Assembly: GCF_014648815.1 (NCBI RefSeq)
Contig: NZ_BMRV01000002.1
Span: forward strand, 434,001-498,000
Direction of reading: 5' to 3'
DNA from: Streptomyces flaveolus
GTDB taxonomy: Bacteria > Actinomycetota > Actinomycetes > Streptomycetales > Streptomycetaceae
DNA: 64,000 nucleotides
In this document: positions 35,186 through 44,556 of the stretch, in pieces
Layout: the number at the start of each line of letters is the position of its first letter
How positions within the stretch are numbered: position 1 is the stretch's first letter
The notes under the pieces: generated by a model
The model's input: only the letters and a program-made list of their open reading frames with translations
What the model was told of the DNA's origin: nothing
Database searches by the model: none
Made by a program: the position numbers and the translations under genes

Positions 35186-36304
35186 ATGGAGATTCTCTGG
35201 GTCCTGATCGCCCTGGTCATGCTGGGCTTCGTGCTGCTCCCCGTGCTGCGGCGCCGACGGAGCGCGGTCGGGCTGGTCCCGCCCGGCCACCCGGACGCCG
35301 CGGACCCCGCGAACTACGGCTTCGCCCGCGAGGAGGAGCTGGACGTCCGCATGCCGGGTCCCGACCAGGACCTGCTGGACGTCCTGGACCTGGTCCAGCG
35401 CACGCAGGACTACCGCGGAGCGCAGCAGCTGCTCGCCGGCACGGAGACCGACGGCGAGCGCCGCTGGCAGCGCGTGCAGGCGTTCGCGGGTGCCGCGTCG
35501 CTGGAGCTGCAGCAGCGGCCCGGCGGGGTCGGCGAGATGCCGGGCGGGCAGTGGCTGCGGGTGTGGCGGGCGGAGGCCCCCAAGGACGCGGGCGGCGCGG
35601 CGGTGCACGCCGAGTTCCTGGTGCAGCAGGCGTGGCGGACGGCGACGCCGGGCACGGACGAGTTCCGGATCATCATGGAGGAGGCGAAGGCGGCGTGCGG
35701 TGAGGCGGCGCTGCTGGCACCCGGCGATCCGGTCCCGTACATCATCGAGCTGTCGGTGGCGCGCGGCCTGGCCTACCCGCGCGAGGAGTTCGAGCAGCTG
35801 TGGCTGAAGATCCTGGACCGCGCCCCGGCCCACATGGGCGCGCACCTGGCCGCCCTGCCCTACTGGTGCGAGAAGTGGCACGGCTCGCGGGACCTGGCGT
35901 ACTCGTTCGCGGAGGCCGCCGCGGCCCGCGCGCCCCAGGGGTCACTGCTGGCCGCGATGCCGCTGTTCGCGGTCTTCGAGCACCTGCCCGAGGTCAATCT
36001 GGTCAGCGGTTTCTACCAGGGCGAGGTCGTCACCAAGGCGGTCCACGGCGCCCTGCACGCGGTCCACTCGGCGCGCCCCGACGACCCGACGCAGGCGCAC
36101 GTGCGCCATCTGCTGGTCTTCTTCCTGGTCCGCGGCGAGCGCTGGGCGGAGGCCATGAACCAGCTGATGGTGATCGACGGCCATGTCGGCGCCCTGCCCT
36201 GGACCCTGTCGCCCGACCCGGCGGCGGAGTTCGCGGTCTACCGCGCCCTGGCGGTGGCGGGCTACGAGGCGAACGGCGGCAGCCCGGCGACGCTGCCGCA
36301 CTGA
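35186..36304 (+). CDS. membrane-anchored helical repeat protein, 372 aa
   Basis: The protein begins with a membrane anchor (EILWVLIALVMLGFVLLPVL) followed by RRRR, so the rest faces the cytoplasm. The soluble part is all-helical with TPR-like pairs (LDVLDLVQRTQDYRGAQQLL and AAALLAPGDPVPYIIELSVARG). I do not recognise a named family; similar proteins are conserved in Streptomyces. It ends 11 bases before the convergent MBL-fold gene. Confidence 0.75.
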   Translation: MEILWVLIALVMLGFVLLPVLRRRRSAVGLVPPGHPDAADPANYGFAREEELDVRMPGPDQDLLDVLDLVQRTQDYRGAQQLLAGTETDGERRWQRVQAFAGAASLELQQRPGGVGEMPGGQWLRVWRAEAPKDAGGAAVHAEFLVQQAWRTATPGTDEFRIIMEEAKAACGEAALLAPGDPVPYIIELSVARGLAYPREEFEQLWLKILDRAPAHMGAHLAALPYWCEKWHGSRDLAYSFAEAAAARAPQGSLLAAMPLFAVFEHLPEVNLVSGFYQGEVVTKAVHGALHAVHSARPDDPTQAHVRHLLVFFLVRGERWAEAMNQLMVIDGHVGALPWTLSPDPAAEFAVYRALAVAGYEANGGSPATLPH

Positions 36305-36315
36305 GCCGCCGCGCG

Positions 36316-37152
36316 TCATCCCGGGGTGCCGGGCGGGGGTGCGTGCCCGCCGCCGGCGGGCTCGAAGCCGGCCAGCATCTGCTCCAGCGCCGCCTGGTCC
36401 GGCCCGGTGAAGGCCGGTGCCCCGGGTGCCGTGACCAGTGTGTCGATCATCGGCCCCGTCATTGCCGGGGCCGGCGGCAGATGCGTGGAGAGAACGAGTT
36501 CCGGCTCCCTGTCCCGCAGTTGCCGGAAGGTGCCGAGGAACTTCTGGACGTCCACGTTGTGCACCCACGGGCTGTCGACCGTGGCCCACAGCAACTGCGC
36601 GGCCCGCAGGTCCTCCGCGCCGACCGCACCGGCGTCATCGGCGTGTGCCAAGTCGGCACTGGGCATGGGCCCGCCGAAGCAGTCGGAGCTGAAGCAGGCC
36701 CCCGACCGGTCGTCGAAGAGGCCGACCGTGGCCGGGTTGTCGTACAGGGGCGGCCGGAATCCCGTGAGGGTACGGTCGCCGGCGTCCAGTTGCTGTCCCG
36801 GGTTGAGCAGGTACAGGCGATCGAGCGGCAGCGGCCGTTCGCAGGACATGAACCCGGCGGACAGGAAGGTGGTCACGAGGCGCGCCTGTGGCGCCGCGTC
36901 CAGCAGATCGAAGATTCCGCCCGTGTGGTCGCGGTCCGGGTGCGTGAGCCAGATCCATCGCACGTCGGCGGGATCCAGCACGGATGCGACCGCTTCCAGG
37001 AAGTTCCGGTCGGGCAGCCCGAGTCCGGTGTCGATCACGACGGGCTGCGCGGCGTGCAGGACGAAGGCGTTCACCGGGAGGTACCCGATCCCCGGCACCT
37101 CGATGCTGTCGTTCAGGACGCTGATGTCCGGGCGTACTTGGTGTACCGGCAT
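36316..37152 (-). CDS. metallo-beta-lactamase-fold protein (ODP/FprA-like)
   Basis: The 278-residue protein has the MBL motif THPDRDHTGG (His71, Asp75, His76), a bridging SSDCFGG aspartate and a late STHLPP histidine. The arrangement resembles diiron oxygen-binding proteins related to flavodiiron enzymes, but it has no flavodoxin domain. It lies upstream of msrA in the same direction, separated by a hairpin, which hints at a redox theme. Substrate unknown. Confidence 0.82.
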   Translation of the reverse strand: MPVHQVRPDISVLNDSIEVPGIGYLPVNAFVLHAAQPVVIDTGLGLPDRNFLEAVASVLDPADVRWIWLTHPDRDHTGGIFDLLDAAPQARLVTTFLSAGFMSCERPLPLDRLYLLNPGQQLDAGDRTLTGFRPPLYDNPATVGLFDDRSGACFSSDCFGGPMPSADLAHADDAGAVGAEDLRAAQLLWATVDSPWVHNVDVQKFLGTFRQLRDREPELVLSTHLPPAPAMTGPMIDTLVTAPGAPAFTGPDQAALEQMLAGFEPAGGGHAPPPGTPG

Positions 37153-37253
37153 CTCAAACCTCCACGCCCCCAGGGTGGTGATCGCGCCGCGGCCTGCCCT
37201 TCCATCGTCGTCCCTTTCCCGGGGCCCCGCACCCCAGGCACGGGCGCGGCGGC

Positions 37254-37280
37254 GGCCCGGCCGGAACGCCCGGCCGGGCC
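37254..37280 (-). terminator. hairpin downstream of msrA
   Basis: A perfect 11-bp stem (37254-37264 with 37270-37280, arm GGCCCGGCCGG) with a five-base loop lies eight bases past the msrA stop. Confidence 0.7.
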
Positions 37281-37287
37281 CCTCGGG

Positions 37288-37800
37288 TCAGCCCTCCGTG
37301 CGGGCGGGCAGTCGCCATCCCGGGCGCGGGAAGTGGCAGGTGTAGCCCTCCGGGTAACGCTGCAGGTAGTCCTGGTGCTCGGGCTCGGCCTCCCAGAAGG
37401 GGCCGACCGGCTCCACCTCGGTGACGACCTTGCCGGGCCAGAGTCCGGAGGCGTCCACATCGGCGATCGTGTCCTCGGCGATCCGCTTCTGCTCGTCGTC
37501 GACGTAGTAGATCGCCGAGCGGTAGCTGAGGCCGATGTCGTTGCCCTGGCGGTTCTTGGTGCTCGGGTCGTGGATCTGGAAGAAGAACTCCAGGATCGCG
37601 CGGTAGTCGGTCACCTCCGGGTCGAAGAGGATCTCGATGGCCTCCGCGTGAGTGCCGTGGTTGCGGTACGTCGCGTTCGGCACGTCACCCCCGGTGTATC
37701 CGACCCGGGTCGCGGTCACACCCGGAAGACGGCGGATCAGCTCCTCCATCCCCCAGAAGCATCCGCCCGCCAGCACGGCCCTCTGCGTCTGCGCAGCCAT
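37288..37800 (-). CDS. msrA: peptide methionine sulfoxide reductase A
   Basis: The 170-residue enzyme reduces S-methionine sulfoxide in proteins. The catalytic motif GGCFWGMEE (Cys14) is near the N-terminus. YRSAIYY, the HDPST segment and GYTCHF near the end (a resolving cysteine) are present. GGAGGGGCCGTA precedes the ATG. It stands alone between terminators. Confidence 0.95.
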   Translation of the reverse strand: MAAQTQRAVLAGGCFWGMEELIRRLPGVTATRVGYTGGDVPNATYRNHGTHAEAIEILFDPEVTDYRAILEFFFQIHDPSTKNRQGNDIGLSYRSAIYYVDDEQKRIAEDTIADVDASGLWPGKVVTEVEPVGPFWEAEPEHQDYLQRYPEGYTCHFPRPGWRLPARTEG

Positions 37801-37924
37801 TACGGCCCCTCCAAAATCGTTCGGTCCGGTCGCTCGGGCTGCCCGGCTCGCACACCGCCGGCATTCCTCGCCCGCTTCCCTCAACGCACGAGGGTTCCGC
37901 GCGATTCCGTGCCCGCCGGGCCGC

Positions 37925-38857
37925 TCACCGTGTCATGGCCCAGGACGGCCGCCAGGACGGGCCGGGGGGCGGTGGCAGGGTGGCGAGGTGGTCGATGACC
38001 GCCCTCAGGCCCGGGTGCGGATTGGTCGCGGGGAGCATGAGCGAGAGCGGGTAGGCGAGCGTCGGGTTCACGATCGGGATGCGCCGCAGGTCGTGCTGGG
38101 CCGGCCAGATGTACCGGTCACGCGCGCCGACGAGGGTGGCGACGTCGGCGGAGTCCGCGAGGGTGTCGAGGAGCACCTCGTTGCCGAAGTTCGGGCCGGT
38201 CGCGTCGATACGCAGGTCGAAGGCCTCGGTGAGCTGGTCGTAGAAGTCCGCCCACTCGCTGCGTGGCGCGATGCCGGGCACCCAGATCCGCAGCCCGCGC
38301 AGCCGGGACGGTGTCAGGGTGCGTGCCGAGGCGAGCGGGTGTCTGGGGCCGACGAGGAGTTCCAGCGGGGAGTCGAAGGCGTGCATCATCCGCACGTCGG
38401 GCGGCAGCGTGGCCGGATCGGTGACGCTGCGGAACGAGGCGTCGATCTCGCCCGCCTGGACGGCGGCGGCCGCCACGTGGGGGTCGTCGACCCTGAGGGT
38501 CACCACGTCGAGGTCGGTCCCGGGACGCGAGCGCCAGTAGTCGTGCAGGACGACGGCCTGCGCGCTCCGCAGGCCGAGCACGTCGATCCGCAGGGCCCGC
38601 GAGGCCGGCCTGACCGCGGCGACGGCACGGTCGACACCCGCGACGATGCTCCGGGCGTGCGGGAGGAGCGCCTGGCCGTCCAGCGTCAGTTCGACCCCTC
38701 GGGCGGTACGGGTGAACAGGCGGGCTCCCAGCTCGCGTTCCAGGGCGGCGATCCGCTTCGAGACCGCCTGCTGTGTCACGCCCAGCTCGTCGGCCGCGTG
38801 CTGGAGCTGTCCCAGCTCGGCCGCCCGGACGAACGATCGCACTGCCTCGGTGTCCAT
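37925..38857 (-). CDS. LysR-family transcriptional regulator
   Basis: The 310-residue protein has the LysR winged helix ([39 protein letters not shown], about 13-51) and a periplasmic-binding-like co-inducer domain. It is divergent from the MFS transporter gene, a standard arrangement in which the regulator controls the pump. CAACC-TGT-GGTTG lies between them. Confidence 0.9.
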   Translation of the reverse strand: MDTEAVRSFVRAAELGQLQHAADELGVTQQAVSKRIAALERELGARLFTRTARGVELTLDGQALLPHARSIVAGVDRAVAAVRPASRALRIDVLGLRSAQAVVLHDYWRSRPGTDLDVVTLRVDDPHVAAAAVQAGEIDASFRSVTDPATLPPDVRMMHAFDSPLELLVGPRHPLASARTLTPSRLRGLRIWVPGIAPRSEWADFYDQLTEAFDLRIDATGPNFGNEVLLDTLADSADVATLVGARDRYIWPAQHDLRRIPIVNPTLAYPLSLMLPATNPHPGLRAVIDHLATLPPPPGPSWRPSWAMTR

Positions 38858-38877
38858 GGGAGCACCCTAAGCATGCT

Positions 38878-38890
38878 CAACCTGTGGTTG
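38878..38890. promoter_or_regulatory. inverted repeat in the LysR/MFS divergent region
   Basis: CAACC-TGT-GGTTG is a perfect 5-bp inverted repeat 21 bases from the LysR start and about 90 from the MFS start. It is the likely LysR binding site, although it does not fit the T-N11-A pattern perfectly. Confidence 0.45.
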
Positions 38891-38977
38891 TGGCTCACCC
38901 AAGGGCGGTTGTTTGATCCTGGGCTGCCATGACCGATGTGATGGGCGGACCCAAGCATCGGTTGTTCCGGAGGAGTC

Positions 38978-40225
38978 GTGCGCGTGGGACCGGGGTCCGA
39001 TTTCGGCCGGCTGTGGCTGGCCTACGCCGTCAGCACGTACGGCACGTGGACGGCGTTCGGCGCCTTCCCGCTGATCGCGGTGCGCGTGCTCCACTCGTCG
39101 GCGTTCGCGGTTTCCCTGCTGGAGGCGGCCGGGCTCGCGGTCGCGGCGATCGCCGCGTTCCCGCTGGGGCCGTGGGTCGAGCACCGGGCCAAGCGTCCGG
39201 TGATGATCGCCACGGACCTGGCCCGGTTCCTGGCAATGGCGAGCGTCCCGGTCGCGTACGTCCTCGGCCTGCTGTCCTACGTCCAGCTGCTGGTCGTCTC
39301 GGTCGTCTCCGGGACCGCGGGCATCGCCTTCACCGCCGCGTCCGGCGCCTACCTGAAGCACCTCGTCCGCGGTGACCGCCTCCTCGTCGCCAACGGCAGG
39401 TTCGAGGGCACCAACTGGGTGGCGACCGCGGCGGGCCCGCCCATCGGCGGCGCGCTCGTCGGGCTGCTCGGCCCGGTCGTCACGGTCCTGGCCGACTCCC
39501 TCAGCTACCTGCTGTCCGCGCTCGGCATCCTGCGCATCCGCGGCGGCGATGTCGCGACACCACGCGACCCGGCGACCGGGTCGGGCCGAGCCGGTCTTCT
39601 CGCCGGATGGCGGTTCATCCTCCACGACCGGGTCCTGCGGCGGCTGTTCCTCAACTCGGTCCTGGTGAGCGGCCTGATCATGGCCACCGTCCCGCTCCTG
39701 GCCGTCCTCCTGCTGGGCGAGTACGGCTTCCCGGCCTGGCAGTACGGGATCGCTTTCGGTATCCCGGCGCTCGGCGGCTTCGTGGGCGCCCGCCTCTCGG
39801 CCCGCCTGGTGAGGCGCTACGGCCGGTACCGGGTGATGGCCGTCTCCGGCTGGCTGCGGTCCCTCTTCCCGCTCGGTCTCGCGTTCGTCCGGCCCGGCGT
39901 CCCCGGGCTCCTCACCGTGATCGTCGTCGAGGGCCTGCTGATCACCTGCATGGGCGTCTTCAACCCGATCTACGCCACGGAACGCCTGCAACGGACCCCC
40001 GCGGACCGTGCCGCGCGGGTCATCGGTACGTGGAGCGTCAGCAGCAGACTCGTACAGGCCGCTCTGATGATGATCTGGGGCGTCCTCGCCGGCCTCACCG
40101 GCCCCCTGACCGCGATCACCGTCTCGGGCGTCCTCCTGCTCGCCACCCCGCTCCTGCTGCCCCGGCGGACGCACATGACCGGCCTTGCGTCCGCCGCTCC
40201 GCCGGAGGGCGTCCCGGCCGCGTGA
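38978..40225 (+). CDS. MFS transporter (MFS_3/enterobactin exporter-like)
   Basis: The 415-residue protein has about twelve membrane helices, with the loop 2-3 motif LGPWVEHRAKRPVMIATDLAR and the second half starting around GLIMATVPLLAVLL. It belongs to the group of small-molecule exporters common in actinobacteria. The GTG start has GGAGGAG. It is divergent from the LysR gene. The substrate is unknown. Confidence 0.85.
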   Translation: MRVGPGSDFGRLWLAYAVSTYGTWTAFGAFPLIAVRVLHSSAFAVSLLEAAGLAVAAIAAFPLGPWVEHRAKRPVMIATDLARFLAMASVPVAYVLGLLSYVQLLVVSVVSGTAGIAFTAASGAYLKHLVRGDRLLVANGRFEGTNWVATAAGPPIGGALVGLLGPVVTVLADSLSYLLSALGILRIRGGDVATPRDPATGSGRAGLLAGWRFILHDRVLRRLFLNSVLVSGLIMATVPLLAVLLLGEYGFPAWQYGIAFGIPALGGFVGARLSARLVRRYGRYRVMAVSGWLRSLFPLGLAFVRPGVPGLLTVIVVEGLLITCMGVFNPIYATERLQRTPADRAARVIGTWSVSSRLVQAALMMIWGVLAGLTGPLTAITVSGVLLLATPLLLPRRTHMTGLASAAPPEGVPAA

Positions 40226-40249
40226 CCCACCGCGGTGCCTCAGCCGGCC

Positions 40250-40415
40250 GTCCGGACCTCGCCCCCCTGCCGCCCCAGGCCAGGAGGCGGAGCCGGGATG
40301 CGGTGCCGATCTTCTCGGACGAGGCGAGGATGGAGGTGTCCGCGGCCCGTGCGGCCAGGGCGCGCTTCATCGCGGCTTCCTCGGCGTCGCCGGTCCACCC
40401 GACCCCGGTGGGAGC
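40250..40415 (-). pseudogene. relic of a DeoR-type effector domain
   Basis: Read on the minus strand, 40415-40295 encodes TGDAEEAAMKRALAARAADT and then SILASSEKIGTASR, closely resembling the C-terminal phosphosugar-sensing domain of DeoR regulators. No start, no DNA-binding domain and no conserved end are present; similarity fades after LLAW, as expected after frameshift and decay. It fills most of the 261-base gap between the MFS and alcohol dehydrogenase genes. Confidence 0.55.
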
Positions 40416-40486
40416 CACCCGGCCCCAGGAAGCGGCCGAGCGCGCCCCCGGAGGGACGCGCTCGGCCTGCGGGTGCGGTCGACCGG

Positions 40487-41530
40487 TCAGATCGTCGCCG
40501 TGTCGATCACGAAGCGGTAGCGGACGTCGCTCGCCAGGACGCGCTCGTAGGCCTCGTTGATCTCGGACGCGGCGATCAGCTCGATCTCGGCGCCGATGCC
40601 GTGCTCCGCGCAGAAGTCCAGCATCTCCTGGGTCTCGGCGATGCCGCCGATCATCGAGCCGGCGAGGGTCTTGTTGCCGCCGATGAGGGAGAAGAGGTTC
40701 AGCGAGATCGGCTCCTCGGGGGCGCCGACGTTCACCAGGGCGCCGCCCGTCTTCAGCAGGCCCAGGTACGCGCCGAAGTCCAGGGGCGCGGAGACCGTGG
40801 AGAGGATCAGGTCGAAGGAGCCCGCCAGCTCCTCGAAGGTCTTCGGGTCGCTCGTCGCGTGGTAGTGGTCGGCACCCAGCTTGAGGCCGTCGTCCTTCTT
40901 GCGCAGGGACTGGGAGAGGACCGTCACCTCGGCGCCGAGGGCGTGCGCGATCTTGACGCCCATGTGGCCGAGGCCGCCCAGGCCGACGACGGCGACCTTC
41001 TTGCCGGGGCCCGCGCCCCAGTGCTTGAGCGGGGAGTACGTGGTGATGCCGGCGCACAGCAGCGGCGCGGCAGCGTCCAGCAGCAGTCCGTCCGGGATGC
41101 GCAGGGTGAAGGCCTCGTCGACGACGACCTTCTGCGAGTACCCGCCGTAGGTGGGCTCGCCGTCCTTGCCGACGCCGTTGTACGTCGGCACGTTGCCGCG
41201 GACGCAGTGCTGCTCGACGCCCGCCACGCAGTTCTCGCACTCACCGCAGGAGTCGACCATGCAGCCGACGCCGACGTGGTCGCCGACCTTGAACTTCGTC
41301 ACACCGGAGCCGACCGCCTCCACGACGCCCGCGATCTCGTGGCCGGGGACCATCGGGAAGATGGCCTCGCCCCAGCCCTCGCGGGCCTGGTGGATGTCGG
41401 AGTGGCAGATGCCGGCGAACTTGATGTCGATCAGGACGTCGTGCTCGCGCACCTCGCGCCGCTCGATGGTGGTGCGCTCCAGCGGAGCCTTGGCGGCGGG
41501 GGCGGCGTATGCGGCGACAGTGGTGGTCAT
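40487..41530 (-). CDS. zinc-dependent alcohol dehydrogenase (cinnamyl/aldehyde-reductase type)
   Basis: The 347-residue MDR enzyme has catalytic zinc ligands Cys42 (GICHSD) and His64-Glu65 (GHE), four structural-zinc cysteines ([15 protein letters not shown]) and a Rossmann loop GLGGLGHMG. This resembles YahK/AdhC NADP(H)-dependent aldehyde reductases. It is divergent from an XRE regulator, with direct repeats between them. The physiological aldehyde is unknown. Confidence 0.9.
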   Translation of the reverse strand: MTTTVAAYAAPAAKAPLERTTIERREVREHDVLIDIKFAGICHSDIHQAREGWGEAIFPMVPGHEIAGVVEAVGSGVTKFKVGDHVGVGCMVDSCGECENCVAGVEQHCVRGNVPTYNGVGKDGEPTYGGYSQKVVVDEAFTLRIPDGLLLDAAAPLLCAGITTYSPLKHWGAGPGKKVAVVGLGGLGHMGVKIAHALGAEVTVLSQSLRKKDDGLKLGADHYHATSDPKTFEELAGSFDLILSTVSAPLDFGAYLGLLKTGGALVNVGAPEEPISLNLFSLIGGNKTLAGSMIGGIAETQEMLDFCAEHGIGAEIELIAASEINEAYERVLASDVRYRFVIDTATI

Positions 41531-41611
41531 GCCGGAGTCTCCGGGATTCTCGTAGAGGGGTGTTCGCTCTCCACCCTGCCTCTCCCGCCGGAGTCCACCC
41601 AGACCACGGTT

Positions 41612-41634
41612 GTGCCTACGTCCAGCGTGCCTAC
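41612..41634. promoter_or_regulatory. direct repeats between ADH and XRE genes
   Basis: GTGCCTAC occurs twice, at 41612-41619 and 41627-41634, exactly 15 bases apart. It lies about 80 bases from the dehydrogenase start and 50 from the regulator start. This spacing would put two regulator dimers on nearly the same face. Confidence 0.45.
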
Positions 41635-41683
41635 CACCAGCGGGGACAGGCTCCTGTGCGTACGACCGGGAATACTGGAGGGC

Positions 41684-42559
41684 ATGGATGGACAGCTGGA
41701 CCGGCGTGCCGAACTGAGCGAGTTCCTTCGGACCCGGCGGGCCCGGCTGAAGCCGCAGGACGTGGGGCTGGCGGAGTACGGACGGCACCGCCGGGTGCCC
41801 GGACTGCGCCGCGAGGAGCTGGCGCAGCTCGCCGGCGTGTCCGTGGCGTACTACACACGGCTCGAGCAGGGCAACGGACAGAACGTGTCGACGGAGGTCC
41901 TGGACTCCATCGCCCGGGCGCTCAGGCTCACCGACGCCGAGCACGCCCACCTGACGCACCTCGCCAAGCCGAAGCAGCAGCGCAGGCGGGCCTCGGCGGG
42001 GCGGGCGCAGCAGCCGGTGCGGGTGGCGCTGCTCCAGCTGCTGGAGTCGATCGACACGGTGCCCGCCTACGTGACGGGCCGCCGGTCGGACATCCTTGCC
42101 TGGAACCGCATGGCCGCCGCCCTCTTCGGCGACTGGGGCGAACTGCCGGCCCAGGAGCGGAACTGGGCGCGGCTGGTCTTCCTGAACCCGGAGTACCGCG
42201 AGCTGTTCGTCGACTGGGACCAGAAGGCGTACGACATGGTCAGCTTCCTGCGCATGGACGCGGGCCGGCACCCGGACGACCCGCGGCTGTCCGCCCTGGT
42301 CGGCGAGCTGTCCGTGAAGAGCGAGGAGTTCCGGCGGCTGTGGGCCACGCACGACGTCAAGGAGAAGAGCTACGGCGTCAAGCGGATGCGGCACCCGCTG
42401 GTCGGCGACCTGACCCTGTCCTTCGAGACGTTCCGCCTGGTCGACGACGAGGAGCAGGCGTTCATCACCTACCACGCCGAGCCGGGCTCGTCGTCGGCGG
42501 AGGCGCTGCGGCTGCTGGCGAGCTGGGGGACGGACGCGGCGGCCTCGCTGACGCCGTGA
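41684..42559 (+). CDS. XRE-family regulator with MmyB-like ligand-binding domain
   Basis: The 291-residue protein has an N-terminal XRE helix-turn-helix ([32 protein letters not shown], about 38-69) and a C-terminal MmyB-type domain ([25 protein letters not shown] onward) that binds small lipophilic ligands in known cases. Such regulators typically control a divergent oxidoreductase gene, as here. GGAG precedes the ATG. Confidence 0.9.
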   Translation: MDGQLDRRAELSEFLRTRRARLKPQDVGLAEYGRHRRVPGLRREELAQLAGVSVAYYTRLEQGNGQNVSTEVLDSIARALRLTDAEHAHLTHLAKPKQQRRRASAGRAQQPVRVALLQLLESIDTVPAYVTGRRSDILAWNRMAAALFGDWGELPAQERNWARLVFLNPEYRELFVDWDQKAYDMVSFLRMDAGRHPDDPRLSALVGELSVKSEEFRRLWATHDVKEKSYGVKRMRHPLVGDLTLSFETFRLVDDEEQAFITYHAEPGSSSAEALRLLASWGTDAAASLTP

Positions 42560-42580
42560 CCCTGCGGCCGGCCTCCGCTC

Positions 42581-43756
42581 TCAGGCCAACGCCTCCTCGA
42601 CGAGGTCGGCGGCGCGCCGGGTGCCGCCCTCGGCGCGTGTGTCGGCACGCAGCCGTGCCGACCGGCGGCGCACCTCCGGGTCGGTGAGCAGGCCGTGCAG
42701 GGCCGCCCGCAGGGTCTCGGCGGTGGCGTCGGCGGTGTCGACGCGCCGGGCCACGCCCAGTTCCATCAGCCGGTCGGCGTTCATGAACTGTTCGGCGGCC
42801 TGCGGTACGGCGATCATCGGGACGCCCGCCAGCAGTCCCTCGCCACAGCCGCCCATGCCGGCGTGGGTGACGAACGCGTCGGCCCGCTCCAGGATCGCCC
42901 GCTGCGGAACCCAGGAGTGGACCTCGACGTTCGGCGGGATCTCGCCGAGTTCCCGGGGGTCGGTGTGCGTGCCGATCTGGAGGACCACGTGCAGGCCGGG
43001 CCGGTCGCCGAAGGCCGCGAGGCACTGGCGGTAGAACTCCGGTTGCCGGGTGTACGCCGAGCCCAGGGAGATCAGCAGCACGGTCTCCGCGTCCGCGGGA
43101 CGGGTCCACGTGTCCGCGTTTTCCGGCGCTTCGAGGCAGGGGCCGACGAAGGTCACCGTGCCCGGGTCGACCCGGTCGGCGTGCGGCTGCATCGCCCGGG
43201 GGATCAGGGCCAGGGCCCGGGCAGGGGGGCCGGAGAAGGCGTCGACGTCGGTGGTGGCCGCCCCGCACTCGGCGAGCCACCGGGCGAACCTCGTCCGGTA
43301 CGCGTCGGCGCCGGGCAGTCTCCGCAGGGGTGCCCCGACGTCCTGGTCGTAGCCGTCCCAGGCCACGAACGTCGGGGACAGCTGGAGGACGGGCCGCCTC
43401 TGGGACTCGGCCAGGGCGCGGGCGGCGTAGGCGCCGATGTCGTACAGGTACAGGTCGGCCGGGTCGTCGTCGTAGGCGGCGCGCAGTCGGGGCAGTGCCT
43501 GGACGGCGTCGTCGAGGAAGAGACTCATCGCGGCGACGGGGTCCTGGGGCCAGTCGTTGTCGGCGACCGGCAGTACGGAGGGGCAGGGGACGGGCTCGGC
43601 ACCGGTCGGAGCGATCAGGTCGCCGACCGCCGGGTCGTTGGCGTAGGTCACCCGGTGGCCGCGTGCCACCAGTTCGCGGATGACCGCGAGGCTGGGCAGC
43701 ACGTGACTGACGACGGGGATGCCGACCATCGCGATGTGGGCAGGACGCCGGGGCAC
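42581..43756 (-). CDS. MGT/OleD-type glycosyltransferase (GT1 family)
   Basis: The 391-residue GT-B enzyme starts with HIAMVGIPVVSHVLPSLAVI and has the C-terminal nucleotide-sugar motif HAGMGGCGEGLLAGVPMIAVPQ. This fits macrolide glycosyltransferases, which inactivate macrolides or decorate natural products with UDP-glucose. The GTG at 43756 has GAGG upstream. It is downstream of the acetyltransferase gene and probably co-transcribed. No macrolide synthase genes are near, so self-defence or xenobiotic modification is likelier than biosynthesis. Confidence 0.85.
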   Translation of the reverse strand: MPRRPAHIAMVGIPVVSHVLPSLAVIRELVARGHRVTYANDPAVGDLIAPTGAEPVPCPSVLPVADNDWPQDPVAAMSLFLDDAVQALPRLRAAYDDDPADLYLYDIGAYAARALAESQRRPVLQLSPTFVAWDGYDQDVGAPLRRLPGADAYRTRFARWLAECGAATTDVDAFSGPPARALALIPRAMQPHADRVDPGTVTFVGPCLEAPENADTWTRPADAETVLLISLGSAYTRQPEFYRQCLAAFGDRPGLHVVLQIGTHTDPRELGEIPPNVEVHSWVPQRAILERADAFVTHAGMGGCGEGLLAGVPMIAVPQAAEQFMNADRLMELGVARRVDTADATAETLRAALHGLLTDPEVRRRSARLRADTRAEGGTRRAADLVEEALA

Positions 43757-43833
43757 GACGACACCTCGTTCCGGGTTGCGGGGCGGGCGGGGGCGGGGGT
43801 CCGGCCGTCCGGGGTCACGGGGACCGGCCGGGG

Positions 43834-44490
43834 TCACGGGGCCACGGCCTCCAGTCCGGCGACGGTGCCCGACATGATCGTGCGGATGTGCTCGGTGAGG
43901 TGCTCGACGGGCCAGTCCCACCAGGCCACCGCGAGCAGCCGGGCGATGTCGGACGCGTCGTAGCGGGTGCGGATCAGCCGGGCGGGGTTGCCGGCGACGA
44001 TGCCGTAGTCGGGCACGTCCGAGGTGACCACCGCGCCGGTGCCGATGATCGCGCCGTGCCCGATCCGTACGCCGGGCAGCACGGTGGCGCCGTGGCCGAA
44101 CCAGACGTCGTTGCCGACGACGGTGTCCCCGCGGCCGGGCAGGCCGGTGAGCAGGTCGAAGTGGTCGGCCCAGGAGCCGCCCAGGGTGGGGAAGGGGAAG
44201 GTGGAGGGACCGTCCATGCGGTGGTTGGCGCCGTTCATGAGGAAGCGCACGCCGGTGCCCAGGGCGCAGAACCTGCCGATCACCAGCTTCTCCGGGCCGT
44301 AGTGGTAGAGCACGTTGCGGGTCTCGAACGCGGTCGGGTCGTCCGGGTCGTCGTAGTAGGAGTACTCCCCCACCTCGATGAGCGGCGACTTCACCAGCGG
44401 CTTGAGCTGCACGACGCGCGGCTGCCCGGGCATCGGGTGGAGCACGGTCGGATCGGCGGGGACGAGTGGCATCGCGGTTTCCAGCTCCAT
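43834..44490 (-). CDS. CatB/Vat-type xenobiotic acetyltransferase
   Basis: The 218-residue protein is a left-handed parallel beta-helix acyltransferase. Family landmarks are EVGEYSYYDDP, IGRFCALGTGVRFLMNGANHRMDG (catalytic His), and the hexapeptide run VVGNDVWFGHGATVLPGVRIGHGAIIGTGAVVTSDVP. Relatives acetylate chloramphenicol or streptogramin A. The ATG at 44490 touches the operator, so the ATG at 44472 could be the real start. It is divergent from a TetR gene. Confidence 0.88.
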   Translation of the reverse strand: MELETAMPLVPADPTVLHPMPGQPRVVQLKPLVKSPLIEVGEYSYYDDPDDPTAFETRNVLYHYGPEKLVIGRFCALGTGVRFLMNGANHRMDGPSTFPFPTLGGSWADHFDLLTGLPGRGDTVVGNDVWFGHGATVLPGVRIGHGAIIGTGAVVTSDVPDYGIVAGNPARLIRTRYDASDIARLLAVAWWDWPVEHLTEHIRTIMSGTVAGLEAVAP

Positions 44491-44516
44491 TAATGCGACG
44501 GCTGATGCATTAGGAT
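44491..44516. promoter_or_regulatory. TetR operator and -10 between acetyltransferase and TetR genes
   Basis: TAATGC-N10-GCATTA (44491-44512) is a perfect inverted repeat. It overlaps TAGGAT (44511-44516), a consensus -10 for the rightward TetR gene. AT content is much higher than around it. The arrangement fits autorepression and control of both directions. Confidence 0.6.
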
Positions 44517-44556
44517 GCTGCCACGTCCCCACGTCCATGAGCAATCGGGATTTCCC

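Noticed and set aside
42581..43756. Glycosyltransferase as part of a macrolide biosynthetic cluster.
   Set aside because: No polyketide synthase or deoxysugar genes occur anywhere in the 64 kb.
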